Source: Pseudomonadota bacterium (GTDB taxonomy: Bacteria; Pseudomonadota; Alphaproteobacteria; Rhizobiales; Rhizobiaceae). Taken from it: a stretch of DNA of 64,000 nt. The notes under the pieces are model-generated. The model was not told where the DNA came from, ran no database searches, and was given only the letters and a program-made list of their open reading frames with translations. The first letter of the stretch is position 1, and each line of letters begins with the position of its first letter. The position numbers and the translations under genes were made by a program. Location of the stretch: positions 25,171 through 89,170 of the forward strand of contig JAEWPB010000144.1 in the NCBI GenBank assembly GCA_023399465.1, read 5' to 3'. Of this stretch, positions 51,012 to 59,154 are shown one piece after another.

Positions 51012-52103
51012 ATGGCAGTGGAGCATTGTCCGAATTTCAATGCGCTTAGGCTCTTGGCCGCGTCATCGGTTGTGTTTTCTCACTCGTTCCTCATCGCGAC
51101 AGGTTCGGAAGAGACTGAACCTCTGCACTTTACGGGTCAGGTGACAGCGGTTTACGGCGTTTTCCTTTTTTTCATTTTGAGTGGCTTTTTGGTGACAGAA
51201 AGTGCCAAGCGCTCAGCCAATGTCATCGACTATTTCCGCAAACGAATTTTGCGTATCGCGCCTGCCTTTATAGTGAGTACCTTTCTTATCACTTATGTTA
51301 TTTGCGCGCCATTCGCCTCCGGAGGAGCCTTTGACTTCATCATCGATACTAAAACGTTGAATGAAGCCATGTTGGTGATTTTCTTTCACAAAGATATTCT
51401 TTATTTTGCGAATGTTGATTTTTACGCTGCTCATGGCGAAGCCAATTATCTTCCACACCTCGCCAATGGTGTGCTTTGGACAATCCGGCTAGAAGTTATA
51501 GGCTATACGTTTGTCGGTCTTCTCATGGCGCTTTCGCTTCTCAAGGGAAGAAAGCAGTTAATCGCAATCATTCTAACCTCAGCACTAATAGTGGCTTCAT
51601 TCGCCTACATAAATATTATAACATCCAAATGGTTGGCTGGCTTTCTGTTTGTAGCTCCGTCGCTTTGCTGCGGTATAGCGATGAACTTTTTAATAGGGCT
51701 TCATAGACCCCGAAACTGGATTGCAGGTCTATTCCTGCTGGGTCTTGTACCAGCGCTGTACTACCAGGTGCTGCCACAGGCATTCCCCTTTATCGCAGCC
51801 TACCCTCTTATCTGGCTTGGATCCGTTCCGTTCCGTCCGTTTGCATGGATGGGTGCGAGAAGCGATATCTCTTATGGCATATATCTTTACGGATGGCCGA
51901 TAACGCAGCTACTGCGTGCCTTTTTGGGCGATGACATGAACGGCTATCAATTGACGTTGATGGCACTCCCGTTGACGGCGTTTGTGGCTTTCTGTTCGTG
52001 GCATCTGATTGAAAAGCCAGCATTGCGCTTCAAGAGGACCTCACCAAAAGAAGATTTGCAAAAAGTCAGCCGACAACCGACGGCTCGCCTTGCTTCAAAA
52101 TAA
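51012..52103 (+). CDS. Acyltransferase-3 family membrane protein
   Basis: About 363-aa polytopic protein with ten or so hydrophobic segments. The N-terminus has the family pattern NFNALRLLAASSVVFSHSFLI, with the conserved Arg and His, then GVFLFFILSGFLVTESAKR and FRKRILRIAPAF. Acyltransferase-3 proteins put O-acetyl or similar groups on exported polysaccharides or lipids. The start at 51012 has GGGGAG ten bases upstream; ATGs at 50985/50988 lack one. Codon use and GC are unlike the neighbours, with many A/T-ending codons, pointing to transfer. Whether it decorates the product of the upstream aps-like operon is inference. Confidence 0.85.
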   Translation: MAVEHCPNFNALRLLAASSVVFSHSFLIATGSEETEPLHFTGQVTAVYGVFLFFILSGFLVTESAKRSANVIDYFRKRILRIAPAFIVSTFLITYVICAPFASGGAFDFIIDTKTLNEAMLVIFFHKDILYFANVDFYAAHGEANYLPHLANGVLWTIRLEVIGYTFVGLLMALSLLKGRKQLIAIILTSALIVASFAYINIITSKWLAGFLFVAPSLCCGIAMNFLIGLHRPRNWIAGLFLLGLVPALYYQVLPQAFPFIAAYPLIWLGSVPFRPFAWMGARSDISYGIYLYGWPITQLLRAFLGDDMNGYQLTLMALPLTAFVAFCSWHLIEKPALRFKRTSPKEDLQKVSRQPTARLASK

Positions 52104-52411
52104 ACGCCTCTGCGCGTCCGAAAAATTCGATGCCTTCATCGTTTTCGCTCCTGTACCCAGCCGGGAATCTAGCGCGGAAAATTCCAATCAAAAACGATCC
52201 AGTTTTTGGGGATCAACGCAACTGATCGAAACGCATTTGCTTGCCGCCGAGCGGCTGCGGGTGCCCGGTGATCGCACCAATCCCTCCTAGTGACCGTATG
52301 CAAGTGACGGTAATCGGCGGTTTGGCAGGCGTGATCTTCATTGAGGACGAGTCGGCGAAGGTGTAGTCAAGTTGAGGAGCGCTCCGCATTCCAAGACACA
52401 AGGAACCCGGC
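52104..52411. other. Gap after the acyltransferase gene
   Basis: 308 bases. Short open stretches on both strands have no start signals and no motif I recognise. The mixture of composition may reflect remnants of an insertion, but I cannot name one. Confidence 0.4.
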
Positions 52412-52717
52412 ATGAAATCCACCTCCTATTTCGCCTTCGCTTGTATTCTCGCCGCAGCTCCGGCTCAAGCCGCGCTATCAGGATTCCACGACAGTGCGGA
52501 ACAGATCGCAATGATCCTTTCCAGTGCCGCCGTGGCAGACGGCGTCAGGCAAGCTCCGATAGGATCCGTATCAAACACTGGTACGAGAGACGATGGTGCG
52601 CACGAATGGACCGTGCAGGTGCAGGATTGCGACCTCAGGGTTTACCTGATGCCGATCCCTCCTGCCGGCGTAGGGAAGACAACGTACGCTATCGACATTC
52701 CAGGCAAGTGCGAATAG
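52412..52717 (+). CDS. Small secreted protein, unknown
   Basis: 101-aa protein with a signal peptide (MKSTSYFAFACILAAAPAQA) and a short mature domain of about 80 residues containing two Cys (QDCDLRVYL and IPGKCE), likely disulfide-bonded. AAGGAA lies seven bases before the ATG. No family recognised. It ends 135 bases before the end of pqqE, convergent to it. Confidence 0.62.
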   Translation: MKSTSYFAFACILAAAPAQAALSGFHDSAEQIAMILSSAAVADGVRQAPIGSVSNTGTRDDGAHEWTVQVQDCDLRVYLMPIPPAGVGKTTYAIDIPGKCE

Positions 52718-52852
52718 GGGCCCGGCGTCCGCCTTCGCGGCACCAGCGAATTGCTTGCATCACTGTGAGCGTTATCGATTGCCCAACCCAAGCAGCCGCG
52801 CAGACATTGCCTGCGCCCTATTCGCATACTCGTCCGGAGCTTTGCCAGCAGC

Positions 52853-53959
52853 CTACCTGCGCTGAGGTCGGCCGCCGATGCGGCGGTAGTGAAACTCGGA
52901 ACCGTCGGCGGCCGCGGCTTCCTCGATGAGGGCCGCCATGCGGGCATGGACCGGCGATTTCACACAGGCCGGATCGGTCGCCCGGGCGCTGCCGGCGATC
53001 GCCATCGCCTGGCAGCGGCACCCGCCCCAGTCGATCTCCTTGCGGTCGCAGCTCCGGCATGGCTCGAGCATCCAGTCCGTGCCGCGATAGGCGGCGAAGG
53101 CGGACGAATGATGCCAGATCTCGGCAAGGCCCCTCTCTCCGAAGCGCTCGAAGACAAGGTCCGGGATCGTGCCTGCGGCGTGACAGGGAAGCACGGTGCC
53201 GTCAGGCGCGACCACGAAGGCGTCGCGCGCCCATCCTCCCATGCAGGGTTTCGGATACATAGCGAAGTAGTCGGGGGTGACAAAATCGATGGCGAGAATG
53301 CCGTAAAGCTCCTCCTGCGCCTGGCGCACCACCTCCACCTGGCGCTCAACGGCGGCGCGGTCCGGCATCAGGGCGTTGCGGTTCAAAAGCGCCCAGCCGG
53401 CGTACTGCACATTGGCGATCTCCAGCCGCTCGGCGCCGAGTTCCAGCGCCAGAGCGATGAAGCCCGGCACCTCTTCCATGTTGTGGCGATGGACCGGAGC
53501 GTTGATGGTGAGCGGCAGGCCGGCGGCCCGCACCCGCCGCGCGGTCTCGATCTTCTTCTCATGCGCGCCGCGATGGTTGCCGATCTTTTCCGTGGTGGCG
53601 GCGAAAGCGCCCTGGAAGCTGATCTGCACATGATCGAGCCCGGCTTCGGCGAGGTCGTCGATCCGCCCTTCCGGGATGCCGATGCCGGCGGTGATGAGGT
53701 TGGTATAGATGCCGCGGCCGGCAAGTCGACCGACCAGCACTTCGAGGTCCGGCCTCAGCGTCGGCTCGCCGCCCGAGAGGTGAATCTGCAGGACGCCGAG
53801 GTCGGCCGCCTGATCGAAGAGCGCAAGCCAACTCTCCGTCGCCATTTCACGGTTCGCCTTCATCAGTTCGACCGGGTTCGAGCAATAGGCGCATTGCAGC
53901 GGGCACCGGTGCGTGAGTTCGGCCAGCATGCCGATCGGAGGGAGTACCTGTTCGCTCAT
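52853..53959 (-). CDS. pqqE: PqqE, radical SAM enzyme of PQQ synthesis
   Basis: 368-aa radical SAM protein that links Glu and Tyr side chains of PqqA, the first carbon-carbon bond of PQQ. Radical SAM cluster CPLQCAYC (Cys 19, 23, 26) and a SPASM C-terminus with CHAAGTIP, EPCRSCDRKEIDWGGCRCQA. The start at 53959 overlaps the pqqD stop as ATGA; the upstream frame to 54091 is spurious. It requires PqqD as peptide chaperone. Last gene of the pqqABCDE operon. Confidence 0.96.
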   Translation of the reverse strand: MSEQVLPPIGMLAELTHRCPLQCAYCSNPVELMKANREMATESWLALFDQAADLGVLQIHLSGGEPTLRPDLEVLVGRLAGRGIYTNLITAGIGIPEGRIDDLAEAGLDHVQISFQGAFAATTEKIGNHRGAHEKKIETARRVRAAGLPLTINAPVHRHNMEEVPGFIALALELGAERLEIANVQYAGWALLNRNALMPDRAAVERQVEVVRQAQEELYGILAIDFVTPDYFAMYPKPCMGGWARDAFVVAPDGTVLPCHAAGTIPDLVFERFGERGLAEIWHHSSAFAAYRGTDWMLEPCRSCDRKEIDWGGCRCQAMAIAGSARATDPACVKSPVHARMAALIEEAAAADGSEFHYRRIGGRPQRR

Positions 53960-54252
53960 AGCGTCACCAGGGATCGGTCGGACCATTCCTGCAGGAAGGC
54001 CTCGACGTCGGCGGCAATCTCGGCGGGCGGCGCCTCGTATTGCGCGGCCAGTTCCTGCAGGATCTCGGTCACCGTATGCCTGCCGTCGCATAGCCTCAGA
54101 ATGTCGAGGCTTACGTCATCCGGCCAGAACACCTTTTCCGGGGAAAGCACGGCCCAGGCGCCGCGAACCGGATCATACTGCAGGCGCACATGCGGCTTGA
54201 GCCCCGGCACGGAACCCGGCGTCAACATCCTGCGCTGTCGTTGCAACTTCAT
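53956..54252 (-). CDS. pqqD: PqqD, PqqA-binding chaperone
   Basis: 98-aa RRE-type peptide-binding protein that presents PqqA to PqqE. Typical sequence: PHVRLQYDPVRGAWAVLSPEKVFWPDDVSLDILRLCDG, then ILQELAAQYEAPPAEIAADVEAFLQEW. The start at 54252 overlaps the pqqC stop as ATGA; the longer frame to 54348 lies within pqqC. Separate from pqqC here, unlike the pqqCD fusions of some methylotrophs. Confidence 0.95.
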   Translation of the reverse strand: MKLQRQRRMLTPGSVPGLKPHVRLQYDPVRGAWAVLSPEKVFWPDDVSLDILRLCDGRHTVTEILQELAAQYEAPPAEIAADVEAFLQEWSDRSLVTL

Positions 54253-55007
54253 GGCGGCAGTCCCGGGTCGAAGGCGCCCGGCGGAACGTGGCCGTTTTCG
54301 CCGTAAGCCTGCTCCAACGCATCCAGCATAGCCCAGAGTACGTCGCACTTGAAGACGAGCGCGTCGATCACGGCCTGCTGCCTCTCCGGGGTATCGGCAT
54401 GGCGGAGGACGTAGGCGAGAGCGAAATCGGCATCGCGCGACGCCTGCGCCGGGCGCGGCTTGAAATATTCGAGAATATCCTCGGACACGTACGCATATTT
54501 CGCGAGCATTGCCGGCACGCGCTCGCCGATGATCACGGGAGAAAAGAGCTCGGTCAGCGAGGAAGCGACCGCCTCGAGCAGGCTTCTGTCGGTGCAGAAG
54601 GAAAGATAGGCGCCGACGGCAAAGCGTGTCGCCGGTAGTGCGCCTTTCTGGCTGGCCACCAGTTCGCGATCAAGCCCGAGGCCGGTCGCAAGCTTCAGCC
54701 AGCGGGCGATCCCGCCGTTCCAGCCGTCCGTGCCATCGTGATCCTCGACCCGCTTTCGCCATTCCGCCCTAAAGGCGGGATCCTCGGCGCGCGACAGGAT
54801 CATCGCATCCTTGCGCGGGATGACCGCCTGGTAGCAGTAGCGGTTCAGGGCCCAGGCCTGCAACTGCGCCTTCGAGAGCAGGCCGGCAGTCATCTTGTGA
54901 TGCAGGGGATGGCGGTTGTGATACCGAACGGCGCCCACCTCGCGCAGCACGCTCTCCAATGCCGCCGGCGAAAGTCCGTTTCGTGCTGCGTCTGCAAACT
55001 CGTTCAC
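54249..55007 (-). CDS. pqqC: PqqC, pyrroloquinoline-quinone synthase
   Basis: 252-aa cofactorless oxidase performing the last step, an eight-electron oxidation with ring closure. Conserved blocks: YHNRHPLHHKMTAGLLSKAQLQAWALNRYCYQ with the active-site His and Tyr residues, IPRKDAMILSRAED, and the C-terminal FKCDVLWAMLDALEQAYG. It overlaps pqqB by four bases (ATGA), so the pqqB-C-D-E genes are translationally coupled. Confidence 0.96.
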   Translation of the reverse strand: MNEFADAARNGLSPAALESVLREVGAVRYHNRHPLHHKMTAGLLSKAQLQAWALNRYCYQAVIPRKDAMILSRAEDPAFRAEWRKRVEDHDGTDGWNGGIARWLKLATGLGLDRELVASQKGALPATRFAVGAYLSFCTDRSLLEAVASSLTELFSPVIIGERVPAMLAKYAYVSEDILEYFKPRPAQASRDADFALAYVLRHADTPERQQAVIDALVFKCDVLWAMLDALEQAYGENGHVPPGAFDPGLPP

Positions 55008-55942
55008 AAGCGGATCTCCATCCCGTCATAGCCGATCTCCCAGCCGTTCTGCCGTACCGCCGCCGCCTCGGGCGACCGCTCGTTGAGGATGGGATTGGTG
55101 TTGTTGATATGGACATAGATACGGCGCTCGATCGCCACGTCGGCGAGCGAGGCCATCGAGCCGCCAGGGCCGGAGATATGCACATGCCCCATGCGCTGGC
55201 CCGTCTTGACGCCGACGCCGGAGGTCAGCATCTCTTCGTCGGTATAGACCGTCCCGTCGAAGAGGAGGCAGGGAGCCCGATCAAGCCGTGCCTTCAGCGG
55301 GGCATCGATGCGTGCGCAGCCGGGAATATAAAAGACCCCCGCCCTGTCGCCATCCGAGGCGATCTTCAGGCCGATCGTATCGCCTTCTTCTGTTCCGAAA
55401 CCGCTGTCGGCCTTCGTCTCGTCCTCCAGGAAAAGCGCGATCTTGCCGGGAACAGGAAACGCCTCGACCGTGATCCCCGTCGGTTTCCGCTGCCAGTTCA
55501 GGATGGGCGTGGCCGAATTGAGGCCAAGCTCGCGGCGCTCGACCAGCGTGCGATCGATCACGTTGAAGATCGCGTTCTGCTCCAGCACCGCAAGGACGCG
55601 GGCGGTGGCGTAGATGACGAAGCGCTCCCGCTCCCTGAGGCTCAGCAGGCCGGCGATATGGTCGACGTCGGCATTCGTCAGGACCACGGCGGAGATCGGC
55701 GTCGAGCGCAAGGGTGCACTTACGGACGGCTGCAGTTCCGGCGTCGCAGCGATCTGCTCGCGAATATCGGGGGAAGCGTTGAAGATGATCCAGTCCGTCC
55801 CGTTGGCGCAGGCGGCCAGACTTGACTGGGTTCTCGGGCGGACATTTGCTGCGCCTTGCCGCGCTGCCCTGCTCAGATGGAAATTGCAGTTCCACTGGGG
55901 AAAGCCGCCTCCCGCGGCCGATCCCATGATCTTCACGCGCAT
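55004..55942 (-). CDS. pqqB: PqqB, metallo-beta-lactamase-fold hydroxylase
   Basis: 312-aa protein that hydroxylates the Tyr-derived part of the PQQ precursor using iron. N-terminus MRVKIMGSAAGGGFPQWNCNF is typical, and metal ligands lie in LTNADVDHIAGLL, with further His in GHVHISGPGG and HINNTNPIL. The start at 55942 has AGGGGA about nine bases upstream; further upstream Mets are too close to that site. It follows pqqA by 96 bases, a gap that may contain processing signals limiting expression relative to pqqA. Confidence 0.95.
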   Translation of the reverse strand: MRVKIMGSAAGGGFPQWNCNFHLSRAARQGAANVRPRTQSSLAACANGTDWIIFNASPDIREQIAATPELQPSVSAPLRSTPISAVVLTNADVDHIAGLLSLRERERFVIYATARVLAVLEQNAIFNVIDRTLVERRELGLNSATPILNWQRKPTGITVEAFPVPGKIALFLEDETKADSGFGTEEGDTIGLKIASDGDRAGVFYIPGCARIDAPLKARLDRAPCLLFDGTVYTDEEMLTSGVGVKTGQRMGHVHISGPGGSMASLADVAIERRIYVHINNTNPILNERSPEAAAVRQNGWEIGYDGMEIRL

Positions 55943-56038
55943 GGATGCCATTCCCCTGCTGCCGTGGGTTCGCCACGGGCTCTTGAGTGCGTTCGAGGGG
56001 CGCCTCACCCGGGATCCGGATGAGGCGGTACAGGCATG

Positions 56039-56134
56039 TTATTTCTTCGCGGGCAGTTGAGCCGGAAAGTAGCGCGACATTTCCATTCCAACAGCGACGG
56101 TGCACATCGCTGGCTTCCTCCATGTCTTCTTCAT
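56039..56134 (-). CDS. pqqA: PqqA, PQQ precursor peptide
   Basis: 31-aa peptide missed by length-limited ORF calling. It reads MKKTWRKPAMCTVAV and then GMEMSRYFPAQLPAKK; the precursor Glu (E18) and Tyr (Y22) stand in the required E-x-x-x-Y spacing that PqqE cross-links. GAGGAGG lies right before the ATG at 56134, an optimal ribosome-binding site, as expected for an abundant substrate peptide. First gene of pqqABCDE; a good minus-strand promoter lies about 40 bases upstream. Confidence 0.95.
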   Translation of the reverse strand: MKKTWRKPAMCTVAVGMEMSRYFPAQLPAKK

Positions 56135-56171
56135 AAGCTCCTCCTCACTAAGGGCCATCACGACCACCCCC

Positions 56172-56199
56172 ATCATACGCTCACTTGCACAAAATTCAA
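56172..56199 (-). promoter_or_regulatory. Promoter of the pqqABCDE operon
   Basis: Read on the minus strand: TTGAAT (56199-56194) and TATGAT (56177-56172) with a 16-base spacer. It would start transcription about 30 bases before pqqA. Confidence 0.55.
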
Positions 56200-56203
56200 C
56201 CAC

Positions 56204-56215
56204 TGATGGGCATCA
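56204..56215. promoter_or_regulatory. 12-bp palindrome in the pqqA divergent region
   Basis: TGATG-GG-CATCA is a perfect inverted repeat just upstream of the pqqA -35 box and between the divergent pqq and ABC genes. It is a candidate operator for a shared regulator. Confidence 0.35.
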
Positions 56216-56347
56216 ATACTTGGACAGGCATCTATTTTTCGGTTGCAATCGAGTTCTTCTCCGCTACTCTGGCCGTGGCACCGAAAATCCAGACAGATCC
56301 GACCAGCGTCGGGGAAGTATATTCTTGTTCAAGATCAGGGATGTGCG

Positions 56348-57580
56348 GTGCGTATTTTTCTTTTGTTTTACGTTTCAGCTTTCCTCGCGGCTTCAACTCT
56401 TTCGCAAGCCAGCGCCCAGGAGCCTTCCAATGCCAAAGAGCCGGCGCAGGGTGAGCGCCAGGTGTCGGAGGTCAAGCTCGGCTATCTCAGGGCCTATGCG
56501 CCGGAACTCGCCCTTTCGGTCCTGGATGTACCGCCTCGGGATGAAGGAGTAGCCGGCGCGAACACTGCGATCGCCGACAACAACACGACGGGCACCTTCC
56601 TCCATCAGAAGTTCACGCTTGAGGTAACCGAGGTAGAGCCGGACGCGGATGTGCTCCCGGCCTTCAACGACATGGTGTCCAAGGGTGTCAGCTACATCCT
56701 GACCGATCTTTCCGCCGCGCAACTGCTGTCGATCGCCGATCTCGCCCGCGAGCGCGACGTGCTGATCTTCAACGTCGGCGCGACCGACGACAGCCTACGC
56801 GAGGAGGAATGCCGGGCCAATGTTTTCCATACCGCGCCGACGCGCTCGATGCTTGCCGATGGCCTGGCGCAATACCTCATCTGGAAACAGTGGCGACGCT
56901 GGGTTCTGGTCCACGGCTCGCATGAGCCCGATCGTCTGTTCGCCGATGCGTTGCGCCGAGCCGCCACCCGCTTCGGCGGCGAAATCCTTGCGGAGAAGGA
57001 GTTCACCGACACCGGAACGGCGCGGCGTACCGATTCCGGCGTCGTCCAGATCCAGCAGCAGATACCCGTCTTCACGCAGGATCTCCCCGACCACGACGTG
57101 CTGCTGGTGGCCGACGAGAGCGAGGTCTTCGGAACCTACATGCCGTTCCGGACCTGGATCCCGAGACCGGTGGCCGGCACCGCCGGCCTGACCCCCAGCG
57201 CCTGGCACCCGGCCAGCGAGCAGTGGGGCGGTACCCAGATCCAGAACCGCTTCGCCAAGGCCAACGGGAGACGGATGCTGTCGAAGGACATGTCTGCCTG
57301 GACGGCAGCCAGAATCGTGGGCGAGGCCGCCACCCGGACGCAAAGCACAGAGCCCGCAAAAATCGCCGATTTCATTCGTGCCGACAGTTTTTCGATCGCC
57401 GCGTTCAAGGGGCAAAAGCTGACGTTTCGGCCATGGAACTGGCAATTGCGCCAGCCGGTCTTCCTGGGCGACGGCCGCTCGGTGGTCTCGACATCGCCGC
57501 AGGAAGGCTTCCTGCATCAGGTATCCGAGCTCGATACGCTGGGCGTCGACCAGCCAGAGACGAAATGCGTGCTGAGATAA
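56348..57580 (+). CDS. Periplasmic substrate-binding protein of the PQQ-associated ABC system
   Basis: 410-aa exported protein. A signal peptide (VRIFLLFYVSAFLAASTLSQASA) leads to a type I periplasmic-binding fold like the branched-chain amino acid receptors (VKLGYLRAYAPEL.., LADGLAQYLIWKQWRRWVLVHGSHEPDRLFADALRRAA, HDVLLVADESEVFGTYMPFRTWIPRPVAGTAGL). It matches what I know as the TIGR03863 family, found only beside PQQ-dependent alcohol dehydrogenases. The start is GTG 56348, with AGGGA upstream; the ORF upstream to 56243 lacks a signal peptide. The ligand is unknown. Confidence 0.82.
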   Translation: MRIFLLFYVSAFLAASTLSQASAQEPSNAKEPAQGERQVSEVKLGYLRAYAPELALSVLDVPPRDEGVAGANTAIADNNTTGTFLHQKFTLEVTEVEPDADVLPAFNDMVSKGVSYILTDLSAAQLLSIADLARERDVLIFNVGATDDSLREEECRANVFHTAPTRSMLADGLAQYLIWKQWRRWVLVHGSHEPDRLFADALRRAATRFGGEILAEKEFTDTGTARRTDSGVVQIQQQIPVFTQDLPDHDVLLVADESEVFGTYMPFRTWIPRPVAGTAGLTPSAWHPASEQWGGTQIQNRFAKANGRRMLSKDMSAWTAARIVGEAATRTQSTEPAKIADFIRADSFSIAAFKGQKLTFRPWNWQLRQPVFLGDGRSVVSTSPQEGFLHQVSELDTLGVDQPETKCVLR

Positions 57581-57601
57581 CGAGACAAGGGAGGAAAAAA
57601 G

Positions 57602-58579
57602 ATGCGACGGAGGTCGTTTGTGTTATGGGCCGCGATTGCAGTGTTCGGGTGGCAGGCAGCCCCCGCCTCTGCCTACATGGTCTACGTCTCCAACGAGAAG
57701 GACAATACCGTAACGGTGCTCGATTCGCAGACGAAGGAAGTCGTCCGCACCATCGACGTCGGCCAGAGGCCGCGCGGCATCACCATCTCCCATGATGGCA
57801 AGTTCGTCTATCTCTGCGCAAGCGACGACGACACCATCGAGATCATCGACACGGCCACCCACCAGATCGTCGGATCGCTGCCATCGGGGCCGGATCCCGA
57901 GTTGTTCGTGCTCTCGCCGGATGGCAAGACCCTCTATGTCGCCAACGAAGACGACAACCTGGTGACCGTCATCGACCTCGAGACAAAGCGCGTGCGCGCG
58001 GAGGTTCCGGTTGGCGTCGAGCCCGAGGGCATGGGGATCAGCCCGGACGGCAAGGCGATGGTCAACACGTCCGAGACCACCAACATGGCCCACTTCATCG
58101 ACACCGAAACGAACGAGATCACCCACAACGTGCTCGTGGATTCGCGTCCGCGGTTTGCCGAGTTCACGCCCGACAATTCCGAGGTCTGGGTCAGCGCCGA
58201 GATCGGCGGCACCGTCTCCGTCATCGACAACGCCAAGCGCGAGATAAAGCACAAGATCACCTTCGAAATCCCGGGGCTGCGGGCCGAGGCGATCCAGCCG
58301 GTCGGGGTCCGCATCACCGCGGACGGCAAGAAGGCCTATGTTGCGCTCGGGCCGGCCAACCGCGTGGCCGTGGTCAATGCGGAGACCTATGAAGTCGAAA
58401 ATTACATACTGGTCGGCCAGCGCGTCTGGCAGCTTGCCTTCACGCCCGACCAGAAGACCATCATCAGCACCAACGGCGTTTCCAACGACGTGACGTTCAT
58501 CGATGTTGCGACGGACGAACCCGTGCAATCGGTGACCGTCGGAGCCATGCCCTGGGGCGTGGTGGTGTCACCGAACTGA
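57602..58579 (+). CDS. YVTN-type beta-propeller protein of the PQQ alcohol-oxidation module
   Basis: 325-aa secreted protein. A signal peptide (AAIAVFGWQAAPASA) is followed by about seven blades with repeating motifs YVSNEKDNTVTVLDSQT, VRTIDVGQRPRGITISHDGKFVYLC, TLYVANEDDNLVTVIDLET and VEPEGMGISPDGKAM. It matches the PQQ-dependent-catabolism-associated propeller family (TIGR03866 as I recall). GGGAGG lies before the ATG, 21 bases after the binding protein. The partner or ligand is unknown; propellers of this type often act as protein-interaction platforms. Confidence 0.85.
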   Translation: MRRRSFVLWAAIAVFGWQAAPASAYMVYVSNEKDNTVTVLDSQTKEVVRTIDVGQRPRGITISHDGKFVYLCASDDDTIEIIDTATHQIVGSLPSGPDPELFVLSPDGKTLYVANEDDNLVTVIDLETKRVRAEVPVGVEPEGMGISPDGKAMVNTSETTNMAHFIDTETNEITHNVLVDSRPRFAEFTPDNSEVWVSAEIGGTVSVIDNAKREIKHKITFEIPGLRAEAIQPVGVRITADGKKAYVALGPANRVAVVNAETYEVENYILVGQRVWQLAFTPDQKTIISTNGVSNDVTFIDVATDEPVQSVTVGAMPWGVVVSPN

Positions 58580-58625
58580 GGACCTTGAAAAGACGCGTTT
58601 CAAAAGAGTGAAAGAGGAGAACGGC

Positions 58626-59108
58626 ATGCAGGGATACAAGCTTTTCATCTTGGCATTATGTGTTGGATCCGCACTGGCGATGAAGCCCGTCCTGGCTCAG
58701 GACGCTGATGACGATGACGACGACGCAACGCCTGCCGCTGCTACGACCGAGCAGGTTACGCGCGCCAGCAAGGACGTGCCCGAATTGATCCTCGGCTCCG
58801 CCGAAGACAGTTTTACGGTCAATCAGAAGGATTTCGAACTGATCGCCGGCCAGGGCTATCGCTGGAAGATCACCTCGGCCGCCGGACTTGAATACAAGTT
58901 CGTGACCGACATGTTTCGCAATGTCTGGATGAACCAGATCGTCATCAACGACCTCGAGGTCCATATGAACGGCGCGCCGGCCTGGCTCGAATTCGACTCG
59001 GAAGGCACGATGCAGGTCCAGTTCACCACGGTCAGGCCGGGCATCTATTCGTGGTCCGTCCCCGATCTTGCCGACAAGGGTCTGAAGGGTACGATAACCA
59101 TCAAATAG
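58626..59108 (+). CDS. Acidic periplasmic protein, cupredoxin-like, unknown function
   Basis: 160-aa secreted protein. Signal peptide up to PVLAQ, then a very acidic stretch DADDDDDDA, then a beta-rich domain (FELIAGQGYRWKITSAAGLEYKF, WLEFDSEGTMQVQFTTVRPGIYSWSVP, KGLKGTITIK) reminiscent of cupredoxins. The usual Cys-His-His copper ligands are absent; mature His is limited to HMNGAPAW, with several Met. The start at 58626 has GAGGAG upstream. Poly-Asp just after the signal could bind metal, including lanthanides, which is speculation. It sits between the propeller and the ATPase. Confidence 0.7.
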   Translation: MQGYKLFILALCVGSALAMKPVLAQDADDDDDDATPAAATTEQVTRASKDVPELILGSAEDSFTVNQKDFELIAGQGYRWKITSAAGLEYKFVTDMFRNVWMNQIVINDLEVHMNGAPAWLEFDSEGTMQVQFTTVRPGIYSWSVPDLADKGLKGTITIK

Positions 59109-59154
59109 TGCCGGAGCGGACCGGTATCATTGCCGCCTGGGAGGACGGGAGGCC

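Noticed and set aside
52889..54331. 480-codon plus-strand open frame
   Set aside because: Antisense to pqqE and pqqD; no start signal or domain.
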